Positions 52,989-62,052 are shown, counted from the first letter of the stretch. The stretch: 64,000 nucleotides of DNA from Bacillota bacterium (GCA_023457355.1 JAEWLW010000044.1:1-64000), one strand, 5' to 3'. Notes: generated by a model from the letters alone, not told the origin. A program made the numbers and translations.

Positions 52989-53813
52989 CTATTTCCCGCG
53001 TTTTAACGCGATGCCGAGCAATGTAAACAGAATAAAGACCACCAGGTTGGTCAGCACAACGCTGGCACCGGCCGGTGTATTGAATACAAAAGAGACAATG
53101 ATGCCGGTGCAGAAGCTGAACACCGAAACAGCAGCCGCGCAGATGACCACGCCTTTAAAGCTGAAAAACAGCCGCATGGCCGAAAGCGCCGGAAATATCA
53201 CCAGGCTGGAGATGAGCAGTGCCCCCATCATGCGCATGCCCACCACCACCGTCACGGCGGTGAGCATGGCCAGCAGCGTATTATAGGCACCCACGTAAAC
53301 GCCGGTAGCGCGCCCGAAGGCTTCGTCAAAAGTGACGGCAAAAATGCGATGATAACACAGGACATAAAGCGTCAGCACCACAGCCGACAGCGCGGCGGCA
53401 AAAATAACGTCGCTTTTGCTCATTGCCAGCACACTGCCAAAAAGGTAGCCGTGAATATCGGCGTTGATACCCGAAGAGAGTGAAGCCGCCATAACGCCAA
53501 CCGCCAGTGCCGAAGAAGAAATCATCGCAATAGCGGCATCCCCGCGCATGGAGCCTTCCGCACCGATGCGCAGCAGCAAAAAAGCCGACAGCATCACAAC
53601 CGGCACCGCCACAGCCAACGGCGCAACATTGAGCGCCATTGCAATCGCCACCGCGCCGAATCCGACATGTGACAGCCCGTCGCCAATCATCGAGTAACGC
53701 TTGAGCACAAGGCTGACCCCCAGCAGCGCCAGGCATAAAGACACCAAAATGCCCACCATTATTGCGCGCGCCATAAAGCCGTAAGAAAACATGGTTCGTA
53801 TCAGGTTAAGCAT
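52989..53813 (-). CDS. znuB: Zinc/manganese ABC transporter permease
   Basis: A 274-residue ABC-3 family permease with about 8 helices: LALLGVSLVLKRYSMIGDGL, SHVGFGAVAIAMAL, VMAASLSSGINADIHGYLFG, AMLTAVTVVVGMRMMGALLI. ATG at 53813 follows GGAGGG. It is encoded with the ATPase and a Fur-type repressor, which points to zinc. No binding-protein gene is adjacent. Confidence 0.9.
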   Translation of the reverse strand: MLNLIRTMFSYGFMARAIMVGILVSLCLALLGVSLVLKRYSMIGDGLSHVGFGAVAIAMALNVAPLAVAVPVVMLSAFLLLRIGAEGSMRGDAAIAMISSSALAVGVMAASLSSGINADIHGYLFGSVLAMSKSDVIFAAALSAVVLTLYVLCYHRIFAVTFDEAFGRATGVYVGAYNTLLAMLTAVTVVVGMRMMGALLISSLVIFPALSAMRLFFSFKGVVICAAAVSVFSFCTGIIVSFVFNTPAGASVVLTNLVVFILFTLLGIALKRGK

Positions 53814-53882
53814 TTGAGTCCCTCCAGAAAGCATCCGTAACGTATCACAAAACGGTCTTTATCCAAGCCGCGGCAAAGCATG

Positions 53883-54587
53883 TCAGGCATCGGCTTTGCC
53901 TCCAAGAAGGCGGCGTGCCGCATCGCTCTTATAATAGTCCTGCGCCGGGCCAAAAAAGGCGCAGCCGTTATCCATATGCAATATTTTACCCGCCCGGCGC
54001 GCCGCCTGCAGGTCGTGCAATACCATTAAAATGGTCACGCCGTGACGACGGTTGAGGTGATCAATGATGGAATAGAGTTCGGTGGCGGCGGCAGGGTCCA
54101 GCGCCGCGGCAGGCTCATCAAGCAGCAGCAGCCTGTCGGTGGCGCAAAGTGCGCGCGCCAGCAGAACACGCTGGCGCTGCCCACCCGAAAGCGCCCTGAA
54201 CGACCGCTTTTTGAGATCTGACGCGCCAAGCTGCGAAAGCGCTTTTTCAGCGCGGGCCTTTTCAGCCGCCGAATAGAACGGGCTGTGCCCGCTCGCCCCA
54301 AGGCAGCCGGAGAGCACCACTTCCCACACCGAGGCAGGGAAGTCGCGCTGCGCCATCGATTGCTGCGGCAGATAGCCGATTTCACGCGGGGTAACATCGT
54401 TCATGATAATTTCGCCCGAACGCGGCTGTTGCAGCCCCAAAAGCGCTTTGACCAGCGTTGATTTGCCCGAGCCGTTCTCACCCACGATGCAGATATAGTC
54501 CCCCGCCTCAACCGAAAACGAAAGATCCCTGACGGCAATCTGCGCGCCGTAGGTCATGGTCAGATTTCTGCATTCTATCATCGGCAC
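53883..54587 (-). CDS. znuC: Zinc ABC transporter ATP-binding protein
   Basis: A 234-residue ABC ATPase: Walker A GENGSGKSTLVKALLG, IGYLPQQSMAQRDFPASVWE, signature RALSGGQRQRVLLARALC, Walker B LLLDEPAAALDP, and switch His in MVLHDLQAA. It lies between the zur-like gene and the permease gene. Confidence 0.9.
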   Translation of the reverse strand: MPMIECRNLTMTYGAQIAVRDLSFSVEAGDYICIVGENGSGKSTLVKALLGLQQPRSGEIIMNDVTPREIGYLPQQSMAQRDFPASVWEVVLSGCLGASGHSPFYSAAEKARAEKALSQLGASDLKKRSFRALSGGQRQRVLLARALCATDRLLLLDEPAAALDPAAATELYSIIDHLNRRHGVTILMVLHDLQAARRAGKILHMDNGCAFFGPAQDYYKSDAARRLLGGKADA

Positions 54588-54594
54588 GGCTTAT

Positions 54595-55053
54595 TCATCC
54601 CCTTGTGTTATGGTTTTGCTGATTTTCATGTTGGTTCTTCTGCTGCGCCCGGCGCTTATCGGCACACTGCGCACAGCAGCCCACCAGCACAATCTGTGCG
54701 GCGTCCAGCTCAAAACCGTGTTCTTTATAAACGTGTTCGGGCAGCTTGTCGATATACGCACATTCCAGGTGGGTTAGTGCACCGCAATAAGCGCATTTCA
54801 GGTGGTAATGCTGCGGTTGCGGCCCGGGCTGGTATTCGAAGCAGGCGCTCTTCCCTTCGCCAAACTGGTATTTTTTGACGCTGCCCTGCTCAATCAACCG
54901 CTCAAGGCAGCGATAAACCGTCGCCTTGCCGACCGGCCTGCCATAACGCTCTAAAAGCGTCGCAATTTCCTCGGCGGTAAAATGCTCGCCGCTGTGTGCC
55001 TTGAGCACCTCTAAAATCACAGCGCGCTGCCGCGTTTTATAGCCCTCTGCCAT
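54595..55053 (-). CDS. zur: Fur-family repressor, probably Zur
   Basis: 152 residues starting MAEGYKTRQRAVILEVLKA. The winged HTH (FTAEEIATLLERYGRPVGKA, TVYRCLERLIEQG) is followed by the metal-binding YHLKCAYCGALTHLEC and a second CxxC in VGCCAQCAD. The His/Gln-rich C-terminal tail ends the protein. Its place before the zinc transporter genes indicates zinc-dependent autoregulation of the operon. GGGAGG supports the start. Confidence 0.88.
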   Translation of the reverse strand: MAEGYKTRQRAVILEVLKAHSGEHFTAEEIATLLERYGRPVGKATVYRCLERLIEQGSVKKYQFGEGKSACFEYQPGPQPQHYHLKCAYCGALTHLECAYIDKLPEHVYKEHGFELDAAQIVLVGCCAQCADKRRAQQKNQHENQQNHNTRG

Positions 55054-55108
55054 TGCACAACCTCCCATCTGCAAACGCCTATTCTATAAATTTGAGTTTC
55101 GTTTTCAT

Positions 55109-55137
55109 ATTTTATTCCGCAAAAGCAAAAAAGTCAA
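55109..55137 (-). promoter_or_regulatory. Promoter of the zur-znuC-znuB operon
   Basis: TTGACT, a 17-nt spacer and TAAAAT on the minus strand, about 56 nt before the ATG. An AT-rich possible Zur-binding stretch (TGAAAACGAAACTCAAATTT) follows directly; I could not confirm a palindrome. Confidence 0.7.
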
Positions 55138-55183
55138 GAAAAGACCGATTAAAACCCTGTTCGACGCACAAATTTCCATATTA

Positions 55184-55218
55184 AAAACGCAGGGGGCAAT
55201 ATGCGCCCTGCGTTTTTT
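55184..55218 (-). terminator. Terminator after the DUF2087 gene's neighbour region
   Basis: AAAAACGCAGGG pairs with CCCTGCGTTTTT. With A- and T-runs it can serve both directions; on the minus strand it follows the stop at 55229. Confidence 0.8.
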
Positions 55219-55228
55219 CAAATAAGCT

Positions 55229-55501
55229 TCAGTTTTCATTGTGCCGCCAGTATTGAGAACCGTCCGCCTTGCGGCAAAGCAGGCCATAATCTATCAGCTC
55301 GCGCCGGAGTATAAAATAGTCGTTAAAAGTGTGCCACTGTGCGCACAGGGCATTGACCTCTTTCTCTGTATAAATGCGATTCACTTCAAATTTTTCAGCC
55401 AGATATCCCAACACGGCCACACGCATCGCCTGTCTTTGCGGCAATTGAATAATCTTTCCCGAATCATCAAGGAATCTCTTGATACGTGCCTCCTCTATCA
55501 T
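55229..55501 (-). CDS. DUF2087 domain protein
   Basis: A 90-residue protein matching the DUF2087 pattern: IKRFLDDSGKIIQLPQRQAM, YTEKEVNALC, DYFILRRELIDYGLLCRKAD, GSQYWR. The domain is often found attached to, or next to, small regulators and is thought to bind nucleic acid. ATG at 55501 follows GGGGGTG. It lies 5 nt after the upstream gene and is probably co-transcribed with it. Confidence 0.8.
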   Translation of the reverse strand: MIEEARIKRFLDDSGKIIQLPQRQAMRVAVLGYLAEKFEVNRIYTEKEVNALCAQWHTFNDYFILRRELIDYGLLCRKADGSQYWRHNEN

Positions 55502-55506
55502 TAAAA

Positions 55507-55851
55507 TCACCCCCGTATGCCGCCGTTTAACTTCTCCGCCCACATCTGCAACAAAACGGCAATGTCGTCTGAAAACGCCCGTTCGCTTTGTGTCTCTTTC
55601 TTTTCCAACATTTCCAGTACCTCAAAAGAGAACGCCGCTGCGCCATGGCGTTTCCAGGCCTGGGCCATATAGGCCTCCGGGCACAAATCGGTTGACACAG
55701 AAAAGGCAAAACGGTTTTGGGCGCCCTGTATGTCGGTTGTGGACCGAAGCCATGCGGCGTCGGCCAAGGCGCATCGAATGCAAAAAACGCCGCCAACCAC
55801 TGTCCTGCTTTTATATTGCGCCTTCAGCGCCTTTTTAGAATACGCGTCCAT
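55507..55851 (-). CDS. GIY-YIG nuclease-like protein
   Basis: 114 residues resembling short GIY-YIG family proteins of Firmicutes that pair with DUF2087. GGVFCIRCALADAAWLRSTT replaces the GIY...YIG strands, and WKRHGAAAFSFEVLEMLEK is typical of the C-terminal half. The catalytic Tyr/Arg positions look altered, so nuclease activity is doubtful. Confidence 0.6.
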   Translation of the reverse strand: MDAYSKKALKAQYKSRTVVGGVFCIRCALADAAWLRSTTDIQGAQNRFAFSVSTDLCPEAYMAQAWKRHGAAAFSFEVLEMLEKKETQSERAFSDDIAVLLQMWAEKLNGGIRG

Positions 55852-56085
55852 TCGCGCTGCACCTTCTTTCTAAGATTTTTTTTCGCATTTAATCGAATTT
55901 TTATGAAGGCACCGCCGTCCAATTTATAATTATGCCGTCAATTCCCTTCATTCATATATCTTAATACCGAATGATGAAAATAACAATAAACGCTCCGTAG
56001 AGTGATGCACCATACGGCAAAATTCTTAGCGTCCGGCTGCATCCAAAGCCCGATGCCACCGCACGCAAAAATGGGCCTTGAACGG

Positions 56086-56114
56086 GTGACAAACCATCGG
56101 CGGCATGTTATACT
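56086..56114 (+). promoter_or_regulatory. Promoter upstream of the uracil-DNA glycosylase leader
   Basis: GTGACA, a 17-nt spacer and TATACT. A transcript starting near 56121 would have a leader of about 110 nt. Confidence 0.6.
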
Positions 56115-56188
56115 AAAGTTAAATTCAGGCAGCCCAAAAGGGAAGTCGCGCGGGGGATGCTTTCCGCACTGGATCTTAACAGCAAGCT

Positions 56189-56217
56189 GCGGGCCGGATG
56201 GCATCCGGCCCGCTTTT
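56189..56217 (+). terminator. Terminator-like hairpin in the leader of the glycosylase gene
   Basis: GCGGGCCGGA (56189-56198) pairs with TCCGGCCCGC (56204-56213), followed by TTTT. It ends just before the SD GGAGGG and 16 nt before the ATG, the layout of an attenuator. The 55 nt before it do not match a riboswitch class I know. Confidence 0.65.
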
Positions 56218-56232
56218 ATGGAGGGAATAGAC

Positions 56233-56823
56233 ATGCCAAACAGTTTAGCCGAGCTTCGGGAAACACTGAAAAACTGCGAGGGCTGCCGCCTGTGCGAGCA
56301 GCGGCACAACGTCGTTTTTGGCGTGGGGCCCGAGCATGCGCGGGTTATGCTCATCGGGGAAGGGCCCGGCCAGACCGAGGACGAAAAAGGCGAGCCGTTT
56401 GTCGGCCGCGCCGGCATTCTACTGGACAAAATGCTGGACGCCGTGGGGCTCTCCCGCGAAAAAAACGTGTTCATCGCCAACATGGTCAAGTGCCGCCCGC
56501 CCCAGAACCGTGACCCGCAGCCCGATGAAATGGAAGCCTGCCTTCCCTTTCTGCGCGAGCAGGTGCGCCTGATCCGCCCGCGCATCATCGTCTGTGTGGG
56601 GCGTATTGCAGCTCAGCGGCTAATTTCCGCCGACTTTAAGGTTACAAAACAGCACGGTGAATTTTTTGAGAAAAACGGGGTGCTCATGATGGGCACGCTG
56701 CATCCGGCCGCCCTGCTGCGCAACCCCAGCCAGAAACCGATGGCCTTTGAGGACTGGCTGAAGCTGCGCGAGGTGATTAAAAAGGAATGTCCCGAGGTCT
56801 ATGCGCATGGCCAAACAACTTAA
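56233..56823 (+). CDS. Family 4 uracil-DNA glycosylase (iron-sulfur type)
   Basis: A 196-residue UDG that removes uracil from DNA. Fe-S cysteines are in CEGCRLCEQR and later in MVKCRPPQNRDP and RIIVCVGR. The active-site motif GEGPGQTEDEKGEPFVGRAG and the C-terminal HPAALLRNP are characteristic of family 4. ATG at 56233 gives the usual family length; a longer frame upstream crosses the leader hairpin and is unlikely. Confidence 0.92.
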   Translation: MPNSLAELRETLKNCEGCRLCEQRHNVVFGVGPEHARVMLIGEGPGQTEDEKGEPFVGRAGILLDKMLDAVGLSREKNVFIANMVKCRPPQNRDPQPDEMEACLPFLREQVRLIRPRIIVCVGRIAAQRLISADFKVTKQHGEFFEKNGVLMMGTLHPAALLRNPSQKPMAFEDWLKLREVIKKECPEVYAHGQTT

Positions 56824-56988
56824 GAAGCGGTGCAGGCTTGGCGAGGATGTTTTGTGCCTCGCAAGGCGGACGTAAACCGCCTGATGATGCCCGCCAAGGA
56901 CGGCAATGCGGCGAGGCGCCAAAAGACCGCCGGGAAAATCCTGTTCCCAGGTTAATCAACTATAACATTTAAGTTTGGAGTAGACATC

Positions 56989-58197
56989 ATGTGCAAAGTG
57001 TTGTGGGCCAAAAATACCCTGCCCAAAACCGACGACCGTTATCTCCCGTTGATGAGCACCACGGCGGTGGAAAGCGCGCTGGCCTTTCACCGCAGTTTTC
57101 CTGAATACGCCGTCACGCCGCTCGAGCATCTTGCGGGCTTCGCCAAAGAGCTGGGGCTGGGGGGGCTTTATGTCAAGGATGAATCTTTCCGCTTTGGCTT
57201 AAATGCCTTTAAGGTGCTGGGCGGCTCATTTGCCATCGGCAAATTTGTCGCGGGACAGCTTAGGCGCGATATCAGCACAGTGGATTACGTGTTTCTCACA
57301 TCTTCGGAATTTAAGAACACTTTTTCTCCCTGCACCTTTTTTACCGCCACCGACGGCAACCACGGGCGCGGGGTGGCGTGGTCGGCCAACCGTCTGGGGC
57401 AACAGGCCGTTGTGCTCATGCCCGCCGGAACCGTTAAAAGCCGCTATGAAAACATCAAAAAGCTGGGGGCGAACGTCACCATAGAAAAGCTCAATTATGA
57501 CGATTGCGTGCGCAAGGCCGCCCTGCTTTCCAGTCAGATACCCTCCAGCGTTGTGGTGCAGGATACCGCCTGGGAAGGCTATGAGGAAATTCCATCCCAT
57601 ATCATGCAGGGCTATGGCACACTAATTGCCGAAGCGGTGGAGCAGATGGCGCAACACGGCGTTGCGCCCACCCACGTATTTGTGCAGGCAGGCGTCGGTT
57701 CGCTGGCGGCGGCGGTGCAGGGCTATCTGGTTAACCGCTTCCCCGAAAATCCGCCCAGGGTCGTGGTGATGGAGTGCCGTGCGGCCGACTGCTTCTACCG
57801 TTCAACCACCGCCGGAGACGGCGCGGCACAGGCCGTTGGCGGCGCTCTTGATTCGATTATGGCGGGGCTTTGCTGCGGCGAAGCCAGCCCCATCGCATGG
57901 GATATTCTGAAAAACCACGCCGCGGTGTTTTGCTCCTGCGAAGACAGCGTATCGGCAGCCGGTATGCGCCGTCTTTCCGCCCCCATTGCAGGCGATCCGC
58001 GCATTGTCTCCGGCGAAAGCGGCGCCGTGGGTATGGGGCTCATCGACCTCCTCTGCCGCAGTGACGCTTACGCCGACTTACGTGACACGCTGGGCCTTGA
58101 CGCCGCTTCGCAGGTGCTGTTGATTTCTACGGAGGGGGATACGGACCCCGAACGCTACCGCGCCATCGTTTGGGACGGCGCCTACCCCGCTGAATAA
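56989..58197 (+). CDS. dpaL: Diaminopropionate ammonia-lyase
   Basis: A 402-residue PLP enzyme of fold type II (YgeX family). The PLP lysine is in FGLNAFKVLGGSFA. TATDGNHGRGVAWSA binds the substrate and phosphate, and VQAGVGSLAAAVQGYL is the glycine-rich loop. It splits 2,3-diaminopropionate into pyruvate and ammonia. It is transcribed alone, 165 nt after the glycosylase gene. Confidence 0.9.
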   Translation: MCKVLWAKNTLPKTDDRYLPLMSTTAVESALAFHRSFPEYAVTPLEHLAGFAKELGLGGLYVKDESFRFGLNAFKVLGGSFAIGKFVAGQLRRDISTVDYVFLTSSEFKNTFSPCTFFTATDGNHGRGVAWSANRLGQQAVVLMPAGTVKSRYENIKKLGANVTIEKLNYDDCVRKAALLSSQIPSSVVVQDTAWEGYEEIPSHIMQGYGTLIAEAVEQMAQHGVAPTHVFVQAGVGSLAAAVQGYLVNRFPENPPRVVVMECRAADCFYRSTTAGDGAAQAVGGALDSIMAGLCCGEASPIAWDILKNHAAVFCSCEDSVSAAGMRRLSAPIAGDPRIVSGESGAVGMGLIDLLCRSDAYADLRDTLGLDAASQVLLISTEGDTDPERYRAIVWDGAYPAE

Positions 58198-58555
58198 CCT
58201 ATACTGCGGGATGTTCCGCAGGGCAACGCATTTCAGCATGGGTAAATTTGTGCATTTCGATATCGGTTTCCACGTCATTTGACGTCGGTTTGCTGCAATT
58301 ATATTTGTTAAGGCCCTTGAATTTCAGCAATATTATTGAAAGATAATATTAGTTATTGACGATCCTGCACAATGGATGTCAAAATGCAAAATATCTTGCT
58401 GATTATGTAGAAATTATTACTTCAATTTGGTATAATATCAGTACAAAATACGCTATAATGGCTTTGTGCGCCTTTTATGGCGGTGTTTCAATATTACATG
58501 CTTTTCCGACGTAAAAACGAGGAAAGCAATTGATAAATATGATGGAGGTAACTAC
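58198..58555. other. Gap between dpaL and ppdK
   Basis: No gene is seen in this 358-bp stretch. Its second half is AT-rich and carries the likely ppdK promoter. Confidence 0.5.
58408..58436 (+). promoter_or_regulatory. Possible ppdK promoter
   Basis: TAGAAA, a 17-nt spacer and a perfect TATAAT. A second TATAAT follows at 58454. Confidence 0.45.
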
Positions 58556-61186
58556 ATGAGTAAAAAATTTGTCTACCTGTTCTCAGAAGGCAACGGGAAA
58601 ATGCGTGAGCTGCTTGGCGGTAAAGGCGCAAACCTTGCCGAAATGACCAACCTGGGCATGCCGGTGCCGCAGGGCTTCACCATCACCACCGAAGCCTGCA
58701 CCCAGTATTACACCGACGGCAAGAAAGTCAACGATGAAATCAAGGCTGAGATTTTCGCGCGTCTGGCCGATCTTGAAAAAATTTCGGGCAAAAAGTTTGG
58801 CGACCTTGATAACCCGCTGCTCGTCTCGGTGCGTTCGGGCGCGCGTGCCTCAATGCCCGGCATGATGGACACCATTTTGAACCTCGGTTTAAACGACGAG
58901 GTTGTTGAGGCATTTGCCAAGAAGACCAACAATCCCCGTTTTGCCTATGACTCCTATCGCCGCTTCATTCAGATGTATTCCGACGTTGTTATGGAAGTTG
59001 GCAAGGCTTATTTTGAGAAGCTCATCGATGAGATGAAGGAGAAGAAAGGCGTTACGCAGGACACCGAGCTGACCGCCGACGACCTCAAGGAACTCGCCCG
59101 TCTGTTTAAGGCTGAATACAAGGCCAAGAAGGGTGTCGACTTCCCCTCCGACCCCAAGGAGCAGCTCATGGGCGCCATCATGGCGGTTTTCCGTTCCTGG
59201 GACAACCCCCGCGCCATCTACTATCGCCGCATGAACGACATCCCCTCCTCCTGGGGCACCGCTGTTAATGTTCAGATGATGGTATTCGGCAATACCGGCG
59301 ACACCTCCGGCACCGGCGTTGCGTTCACCCGCAACCCAGCCACCGGCGAAAAGAAGCTGTTCGGCGAGTTTTTGATGAATGCGCAGGGCGAGGATGTCGT
59401 CGCGGGCGTTCGCACCCCCCAGTCCATCGACCAGCTCAAAAACATTATGCCCGAGGCCTATGCGCAGTTTGTGGAAATCTGCGACCGTCTCGAAAAGCAC
59501 TACCGCGATATGCAGGATATGGAGTTCACCATTGAAGATAAGAAGCTGTTTATGCTTCAAACCAGAAACGGCAAGCGCACCGCCGCTGCCGCGCTTCAAA
59601 TTGCCTGCGACCTCGTGGACGAGGGCATGATCTCCGAGAAGGAAGCCGTCATGATGATCGACCCCAAGCAGCTTGACGCCGTGCTGCATCCTCAGTTTGA
59701 CGCTGCCGCGCTCAAGGCTGCCAAGCCGATTGGCACCGCGCTGCCCGCTTCGCCCGGCGCTGCCTGCGGTCAGGTTGTGTTCACCGCCGAGGCCGCTGTT
59801 GAATGGGCCGAATCCGGCAAGAAAGTCATTCTGGTTCGCCTTGAGACCTCTCCCGAGGACATCGCCGGTATGCACGTTTCACAGGGCATCCTGACCGTGC
59901 GCGGCGGCATGACCTCCCACGCGGCCGTTGTGGCGCGCGGCATGGGCACCTGCTGCGTTGCAGGCTGCGGCGAAATTAAAATCGACGAAGAAGCGAAGGT
60001 CTTCACCCTCGGCGGCAAGACCTTTAAAGAAGGCGACTTTATCTCGCTCAACGGCACCACCGGCAACATCTACGGCGAGGCTATCAAAACGGTTGAAGCT
60101 TCCATCTCCGGCAACTTTGGCCGCCTGATGGGCTGGGCCGACAGCTACCGCCAGCTGAAGGTTCGCACCAATGCCGACACCCCGTTTGACGCCGCACAGG
60201 CTGTAAAATTCGGTGCTGAGGGCATCGGCCTGACCAGAACCGAGCACATGTTCTTTGAAAGCGACCGCATCCCCGCGATGCGTGAGATGATCGTCTCCAA
60301 GACCGAAGCGCAGCGCCGCGCAGCGCTTGAAAAGCTGCTTCCGATGCAGCGCAGTGACTTTGAGGGCATCTATGAGGCGATGGCCGGACGCCCCGTCACC
60401 ATCCGCTTCCTGGATCCGCCCCTGCACGAGTTCCTCCCCCACGAGGATGAGGACATCAAGGCGCTTGCCGCCGAGATGGGCCTGACCTTTGAGGATCTCA
60501 AGGCGACTGTCGAGTCGCTGCACGAGTTCAACCCCATGATGGGCCACCGCGGCTGCCGTCTGGCGGTTTCCTATCCCGAGATTGCCGAGATGCAGACTAC
60601 CGCCGTCATCGAGGCTGCCATCAACACCAAGAAGGCGCATCCCGATTGGGAAATGGTGCCCGAAATTATGATTCCGCTCGTCGGCGAAATCAAGGAGCTG
60701 CAGTATGTCAAGTCGGTCGTTGTCAAGACTGCCGATGAGATTATCGCCAGGAGCGGCGTGGATCTCAAATACCTCGTCGGCACCATGATCGAGATTCCGC
60801 GCGCCGCGCTGACAGCTGATGAAATTGCAAAGGACGCACAGTTCTTCTCATTCGGCACCAACGACCTGACCCAGATGACCTTCGGCTTCTCGCGTGACGA
60901 CGCCGGTGCATTCCTTGGCGCTTACTACGACAAGAAGATTTACGAGCAGGATCCCTTTGCCCGCCTGGATCAGAACGGCGTTGGCAAATTGGTTGATATG
61001 GCCGTTAAACTCGGCCGTCAGACCCGCCCCGATATCAAGCTGGGCATCTGCGGCGAACACGGCGGCGACCCCTCCTCGGTTGAGTTCTGCCATAAGGTTG
61101 GCCTCCACTACGTTTCCTGCTCACCCTTCCGCGTGCCGATTGCACGTCTGGCAGCTGCGCAAGCCTCCATTAAGTATCCCAGATAA
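58556..61186 (+). CDS. ppdK: Pyruvate, phosphate dikinase
   Basis: An 876-residue enzyme interconverting pyruvate, ATP and phosphate with phosphoenolpyruvate, AMP and pyrophosphate. It has the N-terminal ATP-grasp domain (GGKGANLAEMTNLGMPVPQG, VRSGARASMPGMMDTILNLG). The central phosphohistidine is in ILTVRGGMTSHAAVVARGMG. The C-terminal TIM barrel has GIGLTRTEHMFFE and GICGEHGGDPSSVEFCH. ATG at 58556 follows GGAGG. Strong codon bias suggests high expression, consistent with PPi-linked glycolysis in anaerobic clostridia. Confidence 0.96.
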   Translation: MSKKFVYLFSEGNGKMRELLGGKGANLAEMTNLGMPVPQGFTITTEACTQYYTDGKKVNDEIKAEIFARLADLEKISGKKFGDLDNPLLVSVRSGARASMPGMMDTILNLGLNDEVVEAFAKKTNNPRFAYDSYRRFIQMYSDVVMEVGKAYFEKLIDEMKEKKGVTQDTELTADDLKELARLFKAEYKAKKGVDFPSDPKEQLMGAIMAVFRSWDNPRAIYYRRMNDIPSSWGTAVNVQMMVFGNTGDTSGTGVAFTRNPATGEKKLFGEFLMNAQGEDVVAGVRTPQSIDQLKNIMPEAYAQFVEICDRLEKHYRDMQDMEFTIEDKKLFMLQTRNGKRTAAAALQIACDLVDEGMISEKEAVMMIDPKQLDAVLHPQFDAAALKAAKPIGTALPASPGAACGQVVFTAEAAVEWAESGKKVILVRLETSPEDIAGMHVSQGILTVRGGMTSHAAVVARGMGTCCVAGCGEIKIDEEAKVFTLGGKTFKEGDFISLNGTTGNIYGEAIKTVEASISGNFGRLMGWADSYRQLKVRTNADTPFDAAQAVKFGAEGIGLTRTEHMFFESDRIPAMREMIVSKTEAQRRAALEKLLPMQRSDFEGIYEAMAGRPVTIRFLDPPLHEFLPHEDEDIKALAAEMGLTFEDLKATVESLHEFNPMMGHRGCRLAVSYPEIAEMQTTAVIEAAINTKKAHPDWEMVPEIMIPLVGEIKELQYVKSVVVKTADEIIARSGVDLKYLVGTMIEIPRAALTADEIAKDAQFFSFGTNDLTQMTFGFSRDDAGAFLGAYYDKKIYEQDPFARLDQNGVGKLVDMAVKLGRQTRPDIKLGICGEHGGDPSSVEFCHKVGLHYVSCSPFRVPIARLAAAQASIKYPR

Positions 61187-61270
61187 CAGGCGTTAAACCA
61201 TCGGCCTGTCAAAGAGCCTTAAAATGTAAATGCCGCCTAAAAGGTCAGGCCTATTAAAACAAAGAGCCGA

Positions 61271-61318
61271 AAGGGCTTGTTGTCTGTGAATTGCAGGCAA
61301 CAAGCCCTTGAGCTTTTT
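61271..61318 (+). terminator. ppdK terminator
   Basis: AAGGGCTTGTTG (61271-61282) pairs with CAACAAGCCCTT (61298-61309), followed by GAGCTTTTTTG. Confidence 0.85.
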
Positions 61319-61349
61319 TGGACGACGGTGCCAATCGCAACCCGGTTCA

Positions 61350-61562
61350 TCAATCCGTTTTGAGTTGAAATTGCGGGGGCTCATATTCCCCCAAATACGG
61401 CGGTTTGTTTTTTACAAGTTCATCAAACTTTGAATGCACCGCATTCTCTAAATAGTTTGCCTTCCCCGGCTCATGCTCTCCTTCGGGCTTTTCTTTTCGC
61501 CCCCCTGATATCGCTTCTGCTGGTAATACCGGAATGGAGATCAGATTCCTTTGAAATACAGC
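61350..61562 (-). pseudogene. Possible degraded or non-canonically started small ORF
   Basis: A stop-free frame of 71 codons ends in KPPYLGEYEPPQFQLKTD. The composition (GRKEKPEGEHEPGKANYLEN, then AVHSKFDELVKNK) looks protein-like, but there is no ATG, GTG or TTG near the 5' end. An ATG in another frame overlaps it, suggesting a frameshift. The family is unknown. Confidence 0.3.
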
Positions 61563-61565
61563 TCA

Positions 61566-61616
61566 TTGACAGAGCAGCGGTGAAATGCTAAAATTAATTA
61601 AACTTTAAGTTTAATT
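61566..61616 (+). promoter_or_regulatory. Promoter with palindromic operator for the FMN-binding protein gene
   Basis: TTGACA (61566-61571), a 17-nt spacer and TAAAAT (61589-61594) are followed by a 21-bp palindrome at 61596-61616 with 10-bp arms (AATTAAACTT) covering the expected start point. This is a typical repressor operator position. Confidence 0.75.
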
Positions 61617-61644
61617 ATCGCTTGTGATAAAGGGGTCTTGCATT

Positions 61645-62049
61645 ATGAAAAGGTGGGTAAAATCTGTTGTCACCGTCGTCATCTTCGGCATTGTTCTTTC
61701 CACCGCTTTTCTGACGAAATATCTTGTTTCAGTGCAAAAATATCAGAATAACATTGAGAACATCACCTATGTGCATATCGATGCTTTAAACATTGCGGAT
61801 GGTTCGTACATTGGCGAATGCAATGTTCAATTCATTTATGTCAAAGTAATGGTAACCGTCAAAAATCACGTTATAACCGATATTCAACTTTTGGAACATC
61901 GGCAGGAACGCGGCGCAGACGCTGAGCGCATTCTAAAGGATATAATTCATCAACAAAAAATTGATGTGGACGTTATTGCAGGTGCAACAAATTCCAGTAA
62001 AGTTATTAAAAAGGCCGTGGATAATGCACTTTCAACTATGCCGCAATAA
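61645..62049 (+). CDS. Membrane-anchored FMN-binding domain protein
   Basis: 134 residues with an N-terminal membrane anchor (VVTVVIFGIVLSTAFLTKYL) and an extracytoplasmic FMN-binding domain. The terminal VDVIAGATNSSKVIKKAV matches the SGATxSS flavinylation motif with Ala in place of the first Ser. The Thr would carry covalent FMN attached by an ApbE-type transferase. This suggests a role in extracytoplasmic electron transfer. SD AAAGGGG precedes the ATG at 61645. Confidence 0.82.
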   Translation: MKRWVKSVVTVVIFGIVLSTAFLTKYLVSVQKYQNNIENITYVHIDALNIADGSYIGECNVQFIYVKVMVTVKNHVITDIQLLEHRQERGADAERILKDIIHQQKIDVDVIAGATNSSKVIKKAVDNALSTMPQ

Positions 62050-62052
62050 AAA

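Noticed and set aside
58889..60640. Long minus-strand frames inside ppdK
   Set aside because: They are antisense shadows caused by strong codon bias in ppdK. The repeated LxxGxxG composition is not protein-like and there are no starts with SD.
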